Below are positions 1 to 8,079 of a DNA stretch of 64,000 bases, piece by piece. This DNA is from Arboricoccus pini. GTDB taxonomy: Bacteria; Pseudomonadota; Alphaproteobacteria; Geminicoccales; Geminicoccaceae. The stretch covers positions 124,001-188,000 of the forward strand of contig NZ_FYEH01000003.1 of NCBI RefSeq assembly GCF_900187945.1, written 5' to 3'. A model generated the notes under the pieces. The model saw nothing but the letters and a program-made list of their open reading frames with translations. It did not search any database and had not been told where the DNA came from. A program made the position numbers and the translations under genes. Every line of letters starts with the position of its first letter. Positions within the stretch are counted from its first letter, which is position 1.

Positions 1-136
1 CGCCTGGCTGCCGATAGCACTCTATCTCATGATACTCACTGCCGGCACGATCTGGGCCACGTTTCTTCTCCCAGAGACGCGTGATCGGGATCTCGATGCT
101 ATCGAGGATGCCACGGCCGCGGACCGGGCAGGCTAA
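1..136 (+). CDS. MFS transporter, C-terminal fragment (partial)
   Basis: The reading frame is open from base 2 to a TAA at 134-136 and its 5' end lies outside the window. The 44 visible residues form a hydrophobic segment followed by LPETRDRDLDAIED, the usual end of the last transmembrane helix and cytoplasmic tail in major facilitator superfamily permeases, especially the metabolite:H+ symporter type. The substrate cannot be read from this fragment. Its stop codon overlaps the stop codon of rsmA on the other strand by two bases. Confidence 0.65.
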   Translation, partial: AWLPIALYLMILTAGTIWATFLLPETRDRDLDAIEDATAADRAG

Positions 137-1011
137 GGCCGGCCATCGAGCCGCTGCATGTAGAGACGCGTTAAATTGTGAAACTCGGCGAGCGAGAGTT
201 CCTCGGCACGACGCGTCGACATAATGCCCGCTTCCTCCAGAAGCAGCTCCGGCTCCGGCAACAGGGTCCGCAGAGCTGATCGCAACATCTTGCGCCGCTG
301 GCCGAATGCCGCCTGCGTGACCCGGCCCAATTGGACGGTGAATGCCTGCGCAGGCCGGTCGGGGCGAGGATCAAAGCGCACTACGCTCGACTCCACCTTG
401 GGCGGCGGCACAAAGGCGCTGGCTGGCAGATCGAAGAGCCGTTCCACATCGCAGAGGGTCTGGGCCAGGACCGCAAGCCGCCCCCAGGCATCCTCGCCTG
501 GTCGCGACGTCAGTCGAAGGGCCACCTCCTTTTGAAACATGAGAACGAGCCGCTCGAAGACATCCAGTTCGCCAAGCCATCCGAGCAGAAGCTCGGTCCC
601 GACATTGTAAGGCAGGTTCGAGATCAAGATCAGTTTGTCACCGCCTGCCAGCGTGCCCGTATCCTGGCGCCGCGCATCACCCTCGATGATCTTTATCACG
701 CCAGGAAAAAATCCATCCAGATCGTGGAGGGCCGCAAGGCAACGCCTGTCCTGCTCGATCACGGTCAGTCGCCTCGGTGCGGCCCGAAGGATGAACCGCG
801 TCAGACCGCCGGGCCCCGGGCCGACCTCCACGACCACCTTGCCGGCAAGATCTCCGGCACTGGCGACAATGCGCCCCAGGATGTTGGGATCAGTGAGGAA
901 ATGCTGGCCAAGCTTCTTGTCGGCGCGAAGGCCATAATGGCGGATGACTTCGCGCAAAGGCGGAAGGTCCGGTTCCGCTGAACGGGTGGATGGCGTGAGA
1001 GGCAGGGTCAT
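133..1011 (-). CDS. rsmA: 16S rRNA (adenine(1518)-N6/adenine(1519)-N6)-dimethyltransferase RsmA (KsgA)
   Basis: RsmA dimethylates two adjacent adenines in helix 45 of 16S rRNA late in 30S assembly. The 292-residue protein shows KKLGQHFL near the N-terminus, the SAM-binding VVEVGPGPGG loop, and the catalytic NLPYN motif, followed by the small C-terminal helical domain. The start at 1011 has GGAG seven bases upstream; an in-frame extension to 1077 lacks a ribosome site and adds a non-family N-terminus. It follows the SDR gene by about 70 bp on the same strand, a pairing common in Alphaproteobacteria. Length and motifs are complete. Confidence 0.95.
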   Translation of the reverse strand: MTLPLTPSTRSAEPDLPPLREVIRHYGLRADKKLGQHFLTDPNILGRIVASAGDLAGKVVVEVGPGPGGLTRFILRAAPRRLTVIEQDRRCLAALHDLDGFFPGVIKIIEGDARRQDTGTLAGGDKLILISNLPYNVGTELLLGWLGELDVFERLVLMFQKEVALRLTSRPGEDAWGRLAVLAQTLCDVERLFDLPASAFVPPPKVESSVVRFDPRPDRPAQAFTVQLGRVTQAAFGQRRKMLRSALRTLLPEPELLLEEAGIMSTRRAEELSLAEFHNLTRLYMQRLDGRP

Positions 1012-1078
1012 CGCTCCGGCGTCGGTGGCTCTAGGCGCGTCATGCTTGCCGCAACAATCAGGCGCCGTCGAGAGCATG

Positions 1079-1909
1079 TCAGGGACCTGGTTCCTTGCTG
1101 ACCGTGCGACTCATCAGGCGATCGACGAGACGATCGGGCAATCCTGCAGCCAATTTGGCGAGCAGGAACGTCGTCCAGGGGAAAACAATCTTCGGGCGGC
1201 GCTGGTCCAAGCCTGTCTTGATCAACCGGGCGGCACGCTCCACAGACATCATGAAGGGCATGGGAAAAGGGTTGTCCCGCGTCAGGGGCGTGTCGACAAA
1301 ACCCGGGTAGATCGTCGAGACGGCGATGCCTAAAGGTCGGAGGCGGGCTCGTAACCCCTGTCCGTAGATATGGATCGCCGCCTTGCTGGCGGCGTAAGCA
1401 GGCGCCGCCGCATAGCCGCGATAGGCTGCAAGCGACGCCATTAGCGCCAGCTGTCCCGAGCGCCTCGTCTGAAAACGCGGCAGCAAGGCCTCAACCGTAT
1501 CGATCAAACCGAGAAGATTGATCTCCACGATCGTCCGAGCGACGATACCCCCCGCATCGATTGGCGGCGCCTCGTTCGGGCTGGCTTCGACCGCACCCGC
1601 GATGCCCGCGTTGGCGATCAGCAGATCGATTGGCTGACTATCGTCCCGCGCCAACAGCCACGCTCTCAGAGCATCCCGCTCGCGGACGTCGATCGCCTGG
1701 AGACTGGTGGCACCACCTTCCTCGACGCAGTGCGCAGCCACGCGACGCAGTCGCTCGAGATTTCGCCCCTGCAATGAGACGAGCGCACCCTCCTTGGCAT
1801 AAGCCAGCGCCAATGCAGCTCCAATACCGCTGGACCCACCGGTGATGAGGACGTGCTTACGGGGTTGGTTCGGAGCGTGGCTCGGATTAGTACTCATCCG
1901 CATCGTCAT
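1079..1909 (-). CDS. SDR family NAD(P)-dependent oxidoreductase
   Basis: Short-chain dehydrogenase of about 276 residues. It has the Rossmann glycine motif TGGSSGIG near the N-terminus, NAGIAG in the fourth strand, and the catalytic Tyr-x3-Lys as YAASK, followed by YPGFVDTPLT. It resembles the classical acyl or sterol-type SDRs, but the substrate cannot be assigned from sequence. Starts at 1909, 1903 and 1897 are all possible and none has a strong ribosome site. The gene is divergent from gmk with under 30 bp between them, so promoters must overlap the start regions. It sits directly upstream of rsmA. Confidence 0.85.
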   Translation of the reverse strand: MTMRMSTNPSHAPNQPRKHVLITGGSSGIGAALALAYAKEGALVSLQGRNLERLRRVAAHCVEEGGATSLQAIDVRERDALRAWLLARDDSQPIDLLIANAGIAGAVEASPNEAPPIDAGGIVARTIVEINLLGLIDTVEALLPRFQTRRSGQLALMASLAAYRGYAAAPAYAASKAAIHIYGQGLRARLRPLGIAVSTIYPGFVDTPLTRDNPFPMPFMMSVERAARLIKTGLDQRRPKIVFPWTTFLLAKLAAGLPDRLVDRLMSRTVSKEPGP

Positions 1910-1932
1910 ATGTGGTGGGATTTCGCGCAAGA

Positions 1933-2586
1933 ATGCTGGCCTCCGTACTCGTACCTCAGTCACGTCGGCGCGGCTTGATGCTAGTCATGTCGTCACCCTC
2001 GGGCGCTGGCAAGACCTCGTTATCCCGCCGCTTGCTCGAGACGGAAGACGAGCTTTCGATGTCGGTGTCGGTCACGACCCGACCCGCTAGACCGGGCGAG
2101 ATCGACGGAACCCATTATTTCTTCATCAAGGAAGAAGAATTCGATCGGATGGCCCTGGCGGGCGAGCTTCTCGAGCATGCTCATGTCTACGGCCATCGAT
2201 ATGGCACTCCACGCAAGGCTGTGGAGCAGGCGCTGAGCCAGGGGCGCGACGTCCTCTTCGATATCGATTGGCAAGGTGCCCAACAGCTTCGCGAAGCAGC
2301 CGCCGATGACATGGTTGGAGTCTTCATCCTGCCGCCCGACCGGGACGAGCTGGCGCGTCGCCTGCGCACGCGGGCGCAGGACAGCGATGCCGTGGTTGCC
2401 TATCGCATGACCCAGGTCTCAGCCGATGTTACCCATTGGGCTGAATATGACTATGTGCTCGTCAATGCGGAATTCGAAGCCAGCCTTTGGGCGCTCCGCT
2501 CGGTTCTTATGGCCGAGCGCCTGAAACGACGCCGTCAGCCCGGCCTTACCGAGTTCGTGCGGCGTTTTCGTGAGCCGCAGGCCTGA
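1933..2586 (+). CDS. gmk: guanylate kinase
   Basis: Gmk converts GMP plus ATP to GDP, an essential step in guanine nucleotide and (p)ppGpp supply. The 217-residue protein has the P-loop SSPSGAGKT at residues 20-28, SVTTRPARPGEIDG for GMP binding, YGTPR and the DIDWQGAQQLR segment. The ATG at 1933 is preceded by GGTGGGA at 1914-1920; an upstream in-frame GTG at 1912 would add seven residues. The gene converges on mltG and diverges from the SDR gene. In many relatives gmk lies in the same direction as mltG behind yicC, so this orientation is unusual. Confidence 0.95.
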   Translation: MLASVLVPQSRRRGLMLVMSSPSGAGKTSLSRRLLETEDELSMSVSVTTRPARPGEIDGTHYFFIKEEEFDRMALAGELLEHAHVYGHRYGTPRKAVEQALSQGRDVLFDIDWQGAQQLREAAADDMVGVFILPPDRDELARRLRTRAQDSDAVVAYRMTQVSADVTHWAEYDYVLVNAEFEASLWALRSVLMAERLKRRRQPGLTEFVRRFREPQA

Positions 2587-2604
2587 CGCCAAGACGCTTT
2601 GACA

Positions 2605-3741
2605 TCATTCGGACGGCTGGCTCTGCTGCATTTCGGCCGGCGGCGGCCCGGCTGGCGGCGGCTGCGCGTCGGTCGGCGGCGGCCCGGCTGGCGGCGGCTG
2701 CGCGTCGGTCGGCGCGGCAGGTACCTGCCCCCCCTGTTGCAACGCGTCCTTGGCGGACTCGATCTTACGCCAGTTGGCAACGTTGCGGTTATGTTCTTGC
2801 AGCGTGCTTGCAAAGACATGCCCGCCCGAACCGTCTGCCACGAAATAAACATAATCTACAGCAGCCGGCCTCACGGCTGCCATGAGCGCCTTCTTGCCAG
2901 GGTTGGCGATCGGTCCTGGCGGCAGACCATCTATCTTGTATGTATTGAACGGCGTGTCGCTGGCGAGGTCGGCACGTGTCAGCGGCCGCCCGATCGACCC
3001 CATGCCATCAGCCAAGCCATAAATCACCGTCGGATCCGTCTGGAGGCGCATTCCGCGCTGTAGGCGATTGAGGAACACGGCGGCCACCAGCGGATATTCA
3101 TCCGCCTTCGCCGTCTCGCGCTCGATGATGGACGCCAGCGTCAGCAGTTGCAGCGGTGCGGCCAATGGATAGCCCGCCGGCCGGGAGTTCCAGACCGAAT
3201 CGAGCAAACGCTGCATATCGCTCGCCATCCGCTTCACGAGTTGGGCCCGCGTCGTGCCCCTGGCGACCAGATAGGTCTCCGGCAACAAGGTACCCTCGGG
3301 CGGCAGAGGCGGCAGGTCGCCGGAGAGAAAATCATAGCCGGCAAGGATCGCATACGCCTCCTTGACCGTCCTTCCCTCCGGGACGGTGACGGGATGGAGC
3401 AGTACGGCTCCAGTCCGCATCGCCTCGATGACTTCAGCTGGCGTCTGCCCGGGCTTGAACTGATACTCGCCGGCGCGCAGGGCGCGCTGCTCACGGCCGA
3501 GCTTGACCGCCGCGAAGAAAAGCCAGGGCTGATCGATAACACCGGCTGCCTGCAATGCCTGGCCGATGTCCATGGTGCCAAGGCCAAGTGGTAAATCCAC
3601 CGTCACCGCCGCGTCGAGTTGACGAGGTGTGTTCAGCCAATGATCAAGATAGAGCCAGGCACCGATCCCAGAGACACAGAAGAGGAACGCCAGCACCATA
3701 ATGATGCGCAACGTACCTCTCAAAAGCCGGCTGGCTAGCAT
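2605..3741 (-). CDS. mltG: endolytic murein transglycosylase MltG (YceG)
   Basis: MltG cleaves nascent peptidoglycan strands at the inner membrane and sets glycan length. The 378-residue protein has one N-terminal transmembrane segment (about residues 11-32), a LysM-like region, and the YceG catalytic core with the IIERET motif near residues 205-210 that holds the catalytic glutamate, followed by LQTDPTVIYG and NTYKIDGLPPGPIANPG. The C-terminus carries a proline-rich tail with a duplicated 12-residue unit. The start at 3741 lies 20 bp after fabF; longer in-frame starts would run into fabF. It is the last gene of the fab cluster. Confidence 0.93.
   Translation of the reverse strand: MLASRLLRGTLRIIMVLAFLFCVSGIGAWLYLDHWLNTPRQLDAAVTVDLPLGLGTMDIGQALQAAGVIDQPWLFFAAVKLGREQRALRAGEYQFKPGQTPAEVIEAMRTGAVLLHPVTVPEGRTVKEAYAILAGYDFLSGDLPPLPPEGTLLPETYLVARGTTRAQLVKRMASDMQRLLDSVWNSRPAGYPLAAPLQLLTLASIIERETAKADEYPLVAAVFLNRLQRGMRLQTDPTVIYGLADGMGSIGRPLTRADLASDTPFNTYKIDGLPPGPIANPGKKALMAAVRPAAVDYVYFVADGSGGHVFASTLQEHNRNVANWRKIESAKDALQQGGQVPAAPTDAQPPPAGPPPTDAQPPPAGPPPAEMQQSQPSE
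2639..2710. repeat. 36-bp tandem repeat, two copies, in the mltG 3' end
   Basis: Two perfect 36-bp copies, 2639-2674 and 2675-2710, lie inside mltG. They encode a duplicated TDAQPPPAGPPP unit in the proline-rich periplasmic tail. The length is a multiple of three, so copy-number change keeps the frame. Confidence 0.9.
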
Positions 3742-3761
3742 GGGTGATTCGTCTGTGAGAC

Positions 3762-5030
3762 CTACTGATCGTCGGGAGCGGTCAAGATCAAGGTTGCGTT
3801 CGTACCGCCAAAACCAAATGAGTTGGAGAGGGCCGCACGAACTGGACGACGACGCGCCTCCAGCGGCACGAGATCGATACCCTGACAACTATCCTCGATA
3901 TTCTCGAGATTTAGCGTCGGCGGCACGATTTGATGCTTGATCGCGAGAATGGAGAAGATCGCCTCGACGCCGCCGGCCGCACCCAGCAGATGGCCGATGG
4001 CTGACTTGGTCGACGACATCGACAATTTATCACCGCTGTCGCCGAACAGGCGTTTGATCGCCCCGAACTCGATCTCATCGCCCAGCGGCGTCGAGGTTCC
4101 GTGGGCGTTGATATAGTCGATATCCGACGGTTGCAGACCTGCACTCTTGAGCGCGGATATCATCGAACGATAGCCGCCGTCGCCATCCGGAAGTGGCGCG
4201 GTCACATGATAGGCATCGCCTGACATGCCATATCCCTGGACGATCGCATAGATCTCCGCGCCGCGCGCCTTGGCCCGTTCGTACTCCTCGAGCACAACGA
4301 CACCGGCACCCTCGGCGATAACGAAGCCATCACGCGCTTTATCCCATGGGCGCGACGCACGCCAGGGTTCATCGTTGAAGTGCGTCGAGAGGGCCTTCGC
4401 GGCGGCGAAGCCAGCGATACCCAACCGACCCACTGCGGACTCAGTCCCGCCGGCCACCATGACGTCTGCGTCGCCGCGGGCGATCAGACGGGCAGCATCG
4501 CCGATCGCATGCGCGCCGGTTGAGCAGGCCGTGACGACCGCATGGTTCGGGCCTTGGAGGCCGAACTTGATCGATACCTGCCCGCTTGCAAGATTGATCA
4601 ACGCGGATGGGATGAAGAACGGGCTGACACGCCGAGGGCCCTCCTTCTCCAGAATGACGGCTGTCTTGGCGATGCTGTTGAGCCCGCCAATCCCCGAGCC
4701 GATCATCACACCGGCCCGCTGACGCAATTCCGGCGTATCGAGGGGAACCTTGGCATCGGCAATGGCCTCTGAGGCCGCTGCGACAGCATAGATGATGAAA
4801 TCGTCGTTGCGCCGGAGTTCCTTCGCCTCGACGAATTCGAGCGGCTGAAAGTCTCCGGGACCATCACCTAGCGGCACCTGACCCGCCACCTTCGAGGGCA
4901 GATCTGAAACCTCGAAGCTCTCGATGCGGCGGATGCCGGACTGGCCGGCGATCAACCGCTCCCACACCGTCGTTACACCACAGCCAAGTGGTGTAACGAG
5001 GCCCAATCCGGTAACTGCTACGCGTCGCAC
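3762..5030 (-). CDS. fabF: beta-ketoacyl-ACP synthase II
   Basis: FabF condenses malonyl-ACP with acyl-ACP in chain elongation. The 422-residue protein shows the thiolase-fold catalytic triad: Cys169 in VVTACSTG, His310 in NAHGTSTPLGD and His347 in SAIGHLLGAAGG, with Lys342 just before it. It ends with SNSFGFGGTNATL. The start is a GTG at 5030 with GGAGG eight bases upstream. It lies 54 bp after acpP and 20 bp before mltG, the classical fab order. Confidence 0.97.
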   Translation of the reverse strand: MRRVAVTGLGLVTPLGCGVTTVWERLIAGQSGIRRIESFEVSDLPSKVAGQVPLGDGPGDFQPLEFVEAKELRRNDDFIIYAVAAASEAIADAKVPLDTPELRQRAGVMIGSGIGGLNSIAKTAVILEKEGPRRVSPFFIPSALINLASGQVSIKFGLQGPNHAVVTACSTGAHAIGDAARLIARGDADVMVAGGTESAVGRLGIAGFAAAKALSTHFNDEPWRASRPWDKARDGFVIAEGAGVVVLEEYERAKARGAEIYAIVQGYGMSGDAYHVTAPLPDGDGGYRSMISALKSAGLQPSDIDYINAHGTSTPLGDEIEFGAIKRLFGDSGDKLSMSSTKSAIGHLLGAAGGVEAIFSILAIKHQIVPPTLNLENIEDSCQGIDLVPLEARRRPVRAALSNSFGFGGTNATLILTAPDDQ

Positions 5031-5084
5031 GTCAGCGACCTCCGTGCGTCTTTGAGGCGGCAGCGCGGCGCGCGGCGCCGCAGC

Positions 5085-5318
5085 TCAAGCGTGCTCTTTA
5101 ATGTAGTTGATCGCATCCTGCACGGTGATGATTTTCTCGGCAGCGTCGTCGGGGATTTCGACACCGAATTCCTCTTCGAACGCCATAACGAGTTCGACCG
5201 TATCGAGGCTGTCGGCTCCCAGGTCGTCGACGAAGCTAGCCGTCTCCGTGACCTTCGACTCATCGACACCCAAATGTTCGATGACGATCTTCTTAACCCG
5301 TTCGGCGATATCGCTCAT
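5085..5318 (-). CDS. acpP: acyl carrier protein
   Basis: The 77-residue acidic protein carries growing acyl chains on 4'-phosphopantetheine. The attachment serine is Ser37 in the invariant [12 protein letters not shown] motif. The length, acidity and helical pattern are typical. GGAG precedes the ATG by seven bases. It sits between fabG and fabF; the 187 bp between fabG and acpP are long enough for its own promoter, in line with the high level of ACP needed, but I see no clear consensus there. Confidence 0.97.
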   Translation of the reverse strand: MSDIAERVKKIVIEHLGVDESKVTETASFVDDLGADSLDTVELVMAFEEEFGVEIPDDAAEKIITVQDAINYIKEHA

Positions 5319-5505
5319 TCATCTTCTCCGGTTGCGCAAAGAGGCACAAGCGTCCCCGCTGGGCTCGCAGTGCCGCGCTGTTTACACGATGACCAAGGGC
5401 GTTACCAGCCGCTCGCCCCTCTAAAACTGGATCAAAAAGTAATAGGATCGCGGCTGATCCGTCGAGATGAGAGTCCCGATCGGCGCGATACCTGGTCAAA
5501 CACGT

Positions 5506-6249
5506 TCAGACCATGGCCATCCCGCCATTCACGTGGATGGTCTGCCCGGTGACATAAGCTCCACCTGGCCCCGCCAAGTAGCAGACGGCGGCGGCCACGT
5601 CCCCCCCCGTGCCGAGTCGGCCGGCCGGGACCCGCGCCAGGATCGCAGCCTTCTGCTGATCGCTAAGAGCATCCGTCATGGGCGTGGCGATGAAGCCTGG
5701 CGCCACGACGTTGACCGTGACGCCACGTCCCGCCACCTCAGCGGCCAGCGCTTTCGACATCCCAATCAGGCCAGCCTTGGCGGCCGCATAGTTCGCCTGG
5801 CCGGGATTGCCGGTCGTCCCCACGATGGAACCAATATTGATGATGCGTCCCTGACGACGTTTGACCATCAATTTCAGTGCGGCGCGGGAGAGCTGGAAGC
5901 AGGCCCTTAGATTGGTATCGAGGACGGCATCCCAATCCTCGTCCTTCATCCTGAGGGCTAGCGTATCCCGGGTGATGCCCGCATTGTTAACAAGGATATC
6001 CAGGCCACCGGCCGCGGCGGCCGCGCCAATCAGAGCGTCCGCCGCGCCGGCGCCGACGACATCACCCTCGACGATCGAGCAGCCTCCCCCCAACTCGGCC
6101 GCCAAGCTCTGCAGCGCATCGCGACGGCGTCCGCCGAGAACTACATGTGCGCCTTGCGCATGCAAGGATCGGGCGATTGCGGCCCCGATCCCCCCGGAAG
6201 CGCCTGTGACCAGGGCGAACTGGCCTGTAAGATCAAATATTGCCGTCAT
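5506..6249 (-). CDS. fabG: 3-oxoacyl-ACP reductase FabG
   Basis: FabG reduces 3-oxoacyl-ACP with NADPH in fatty acid elongation. The 247-residue SDR protein has TGASGGIG (residues 15-22), NNAGITRD (88-95), Ser141 in NIGSIVG, and the Tyr154-x3-Lys158 pair in NYAAAKAG, then APGFIATPMTD. It ends in the family-typical INGGMAM-like tail (VNGGMAMV). The start at 6249 has AAGAGA upstream; longer frames would cross into fabD. It follows fabD by 16 bp. Confidence 0.96.
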   Translation of the reverse strand: MTAIFDLTGQFALVTGASGGIGAAIARSLHAQGAHVVLGGRRRDALQSLAAELGGGCSIVEGDVVGAGAADALIGAAAAAGGLDILVNNAGITRDTLALRMKDEDWDAVLDTNLRACFQLSRAALKLMVKRRQGRIINIGSIVGTTGNPGQANYAAAKAGLIGMSKALAAEVAGRGVTVNVVAPGFIATPMTDALSDQQKAAILARVPAGRLGTGGDVAAAVCYLAGPGGAYVTGQTIHVNGGMAMV

Positions 6250-6265
6250 CGTCTCTTTCGTTTCG

Positions 6266-7222
6266 TCAGGCTGCCAACTGGGCCAGCGCCTCGGCCGCGA
6301 CGGCAACGTCGTCTGGCGTCTGTACCGAGAGAATCCTCGCATCCGGCAGCGCGCGCTTGGCCATGCCACCCAGCACCTTTCCCGCGCCGAACTCGATCAG
6401 GAGAGACACTTGTTCCTCCCGCATGCGCACCATGCTCTCTCGCCACCTGACCCGGCCGGTAACCTGGCGAACGAGAAGGTCGGGCAGGACGGCCGGATCG
6501 CGCGCCGGGGCCGCCGTGACGTTGGCGATGAGTGGTACGGCTGGCGTCGAAAATTGCGCCGCTCTTAAAGCTGGCGCCAATTCATCCGCTGCTCCGGCCA
6601 TCAAGCTGCAATGGAATGGAGCGCTTACATCGAGAAGGACCGCGCGGCGGGCACCTTTGCTTTTTGCCAGGTCGACCGCGTATTCGACGGCGGCCCGATC
6701 GCCGCTCAGAACCGCCTGCCCGTCACTATTATCGTTCGCAAGCTCGCAGACGCCTCGCGCGGCGGCCGATCGTGCCAAAGCCTCAACCTCGTCCGTCGGC
6801 AGGCCTAGGACAGCGGCCATCGCGCCCTGGCCGGCAGGCACGGCACGCTGCATGGCCTGGCCGCGCAATCTCAGGAGCCGCGCCGCAGCCCCCAGATCGA
6901 GAGCGCCCGCCGCCACGAGCGCCGAGTACTCACCAAGCGAATGGCCGGCGACGAAGTCGATCCGTGTGCCGAGTGGCGCTCCCAGAATCTGTTCGAGTGC
7001 TCGAAAGGCGGCAAGCGAGGTAGCCATCAATGCGGGCTGTGCATTCTCGGTAAGAGTCAGAGTGTCAGCCGGCCCGTCGAAGGCAATTTTCGATAGAGAA
7101 AAGCCCAGCGCATCGTCGACGGCCTGGAAAACCTCACGCGCCACCGGCAGGGCCTCGTAGAGCGCGCGCCCCATGCCGACGGTCTGGGCCCCCTGACCGG
7201 GGAATACGGCAATCGTCGTCAT
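6266..7222 (-). CDS. fabD: malonyl-CoA:ACP transacylase
   Basis: FabD loads malonyl groups on ACP. The 318-residue protein begins with FPGQGAQTVGMG, has the nucleophile Ser95 in GHSLGEYS, and a later VSAPFHCSLM segment with the catalytic histidine. It is the first gene of the minus-strand fab cluster and diverges from rpsF, an arrangement widely kept in Alphaproteobacteria. The start at 7222 is chosen because the conserved protein begins MTTIAVFPGQG; no strong ribosome site is visible. A 22-residue extension is possible but not family-like. Confidence 0.95.
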   Translation of the reverse strand: MTTIAVFPGQGAQTVGMGRALYEALPVAREVFQAVDDALGFSLSKIAFDGPADTLTLTENAQPALMATSLAAFRALEQILGAPLGTRIDFVAGHSLGEYSALVAAGALDLGAAARLLRLRGQAMQRAVPAGQGAMAAVLGLPTDEVEALARSAAARGVCELANDNSDGQAVLSGDRAAVEYAVDLAKSKGARRAVLLDVSAPFHCSLMAGAADELAPALRAAQFSTPAVPLIANVTAAPARDPAVLPDLLVRQVTGRVRWRESMVRMREEQVSLLIEFGAGKVLGGMAKRALPDARILSVQTPDDVAVAAEALAQLAA

Positions 7223-7365
7223 GGCGGAGTCAACTATTGGTAATCGTTCAACTGAAAGACCATCTATATTAAGCTGATGGTCAGGCACCGTGCCGTAGGA
7301 TTAACGACAGTTGGCGAACTCAGGACCGCTCGTCTGGACGTTTCCCCAGAGCCTGTCAAGCACTC

Positions 7366-7393
7366 TTGCGGATCGGCATCGATCCTGTATAAG
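7366..7393 (+). promoter_or_regulatory. putative promoter of the rpsF operon
   Basis: TTGCGG at 7366-7371 and TATAAG at 7388-7393 are separated by 16 bp. The match is reasonable for a housekeeping promoter and leaves a leader of about 240 nt before rpsF. Called by eye only. Confidence 0.45.
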
Positions 7394-7594
7394 GGCCGTC
7401 CGGTTCACGCACCTGCCGCAGCAGACCGATTCGAATTGAGATCGGCGATGGCGGCTGATGTGGCACTACCGCGGACATAAGGGGCGAGCGGCAACCTTGG
7501 GCAAGGCTCCGGGGTGGCTGGGCGCACCTGTTTTCGTGCTTTCACGATAGACGGGCCTCGAGGCGCTGTCGTGAGACTTTTGTCGTTAAGGCAA

Positions 7595-7614
7595 CGCGCC
7601 CGGTTCGGGGCGCG
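7595..7614 (+). promoter_or_regulatory. leader hairpin next to the rpsF ribosome-binding site
   Basis: CGCGCCC (7595-7601) and GGGCGCG (7608-7614) form a perfect 7-bp stem with a 6-nt loop. It ends five bases before the GGAG of rpsF. rpsF leaders in other bacteria bind the S6:S18 pair for feedback control; that this hairpin does so is inference from position. Confidence 0.5.
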
Positions 7615-7635
7615 CTATTGGAGATGACGGACGCG

Positions 7636-8079
7636 ATGCCATTTTACGAGCATACGCTGATCGCCCGCCCCGATCTTTCGGGCCAGCAGGCACAGACGCT
7701 CGCTGAGACCTTCGGGCAGCTTATCGCCGAGCAGGGCGGTTCGGTGACCAAGACCGAGTATTGGGGTCTCCGCAATCTAACCTACCGGGTAAGAAAGAAC
7801 CGCAAGGGTCATTACCTGCATTTGAACATCGAGGCGCCTGCTGCCGCGGTCACCGAGCTTGAGCGTAATGAGCGCATCCATGAGGACGTGATTCGTTACC
7901 TCACCGTCAAGGTCGACGAGTTGGAAGAAGGCCCGTCCGTCGTCATGCAGGCGAAGGCCAGCCGGGATGATCGTGGCCCCCGTCGCGATGACGATCGCGG
8001 GCCCCGCCGTGACGACGATCGCGGGCCCCGCCGCGAGCGAAGTGACCGCAATGACCGTTTCCGCGAGGACGACCGATGA
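7636..8079 (+). CDS. rpsF: 30S ribosomal protein S6
   Basis: S6 binds S18 on the 30S platform. The 147-residue protein begins [15 protein letters not shown], contains the [16 protein letters not shown] core, and has a long charged C-terminal extension with three copies of an eight-residue Arg/Asp/Gly/Pro unit, a feature common in alphaproteobacterial S6. The ATG at 7636 fits the family start; an earlier ATG at 7624 directly abuts the GGAG and is less likely. The stop overlaps the rpsR start by 4 bp, which suggests translational coupling. Confidence 0.95.
   Translation: MPFYEHTLIARPDLSGQQAQTLAETFGQLIAEQGGSVTKTEYWGLRNLTYRVRKNRKGHYLHLNIEAPAAAVTELERNERIHEDVIRYLTVKVDELEEGPSVVMQAKASRDDRGPRRDDDRGPRRDDDRGPRRERSDRNDRFREDDR
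7966..8037. repeat. 24-bp imperfect tandem repeat, three copies, in rpsF
   Basis: Units at 7966-7989, 7990-8013 and 8014-8037 each encode a DDRGPRRD-like octapeptide in the disordered tail of S6. The unit length keeps the reading frame. Copies two and three are nearly identical and copy one is more diverged. Confidence 0.85.

Larger units (their letters stand above)
7223..7635. other. divergent fabD/rpsF control region
   Basis: These 413 bp separate two divergent operons and hold no protein gene I can support. They contain a plausible plus-strand sigma70-type promoter (7366-7393) and a GC-rich hairpin directly before the rpsF ribosome site (7595-7614). The fabD promoter is presumably near 7230-7280, where the sequence is AT-richer, but I see no clear consensus. 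Confidence 0.6.

Noticed and set aside
331-981. Long open frame on the plus strand opposite rsmA
   Set aside because: It lies wholly within rsmA on the other strand and reads as the antisense of conserved RsmA motifs, with no family likeness of its own.
2599-3063. Plus-strand frame opposite the mltG 3' end with repeated RRPGWRRLRVG
   Set aside because: The repeats are the complement of the MltG proline-rich duplication; there is no ribosome site or recognisable domain.
7966-8037. Short regular repeats that might suggest a CRISPR array
   Set aside because: The three 24-bp units are directly adjacent without spacers and keep the rpsF reading frame; they are coding repeats.
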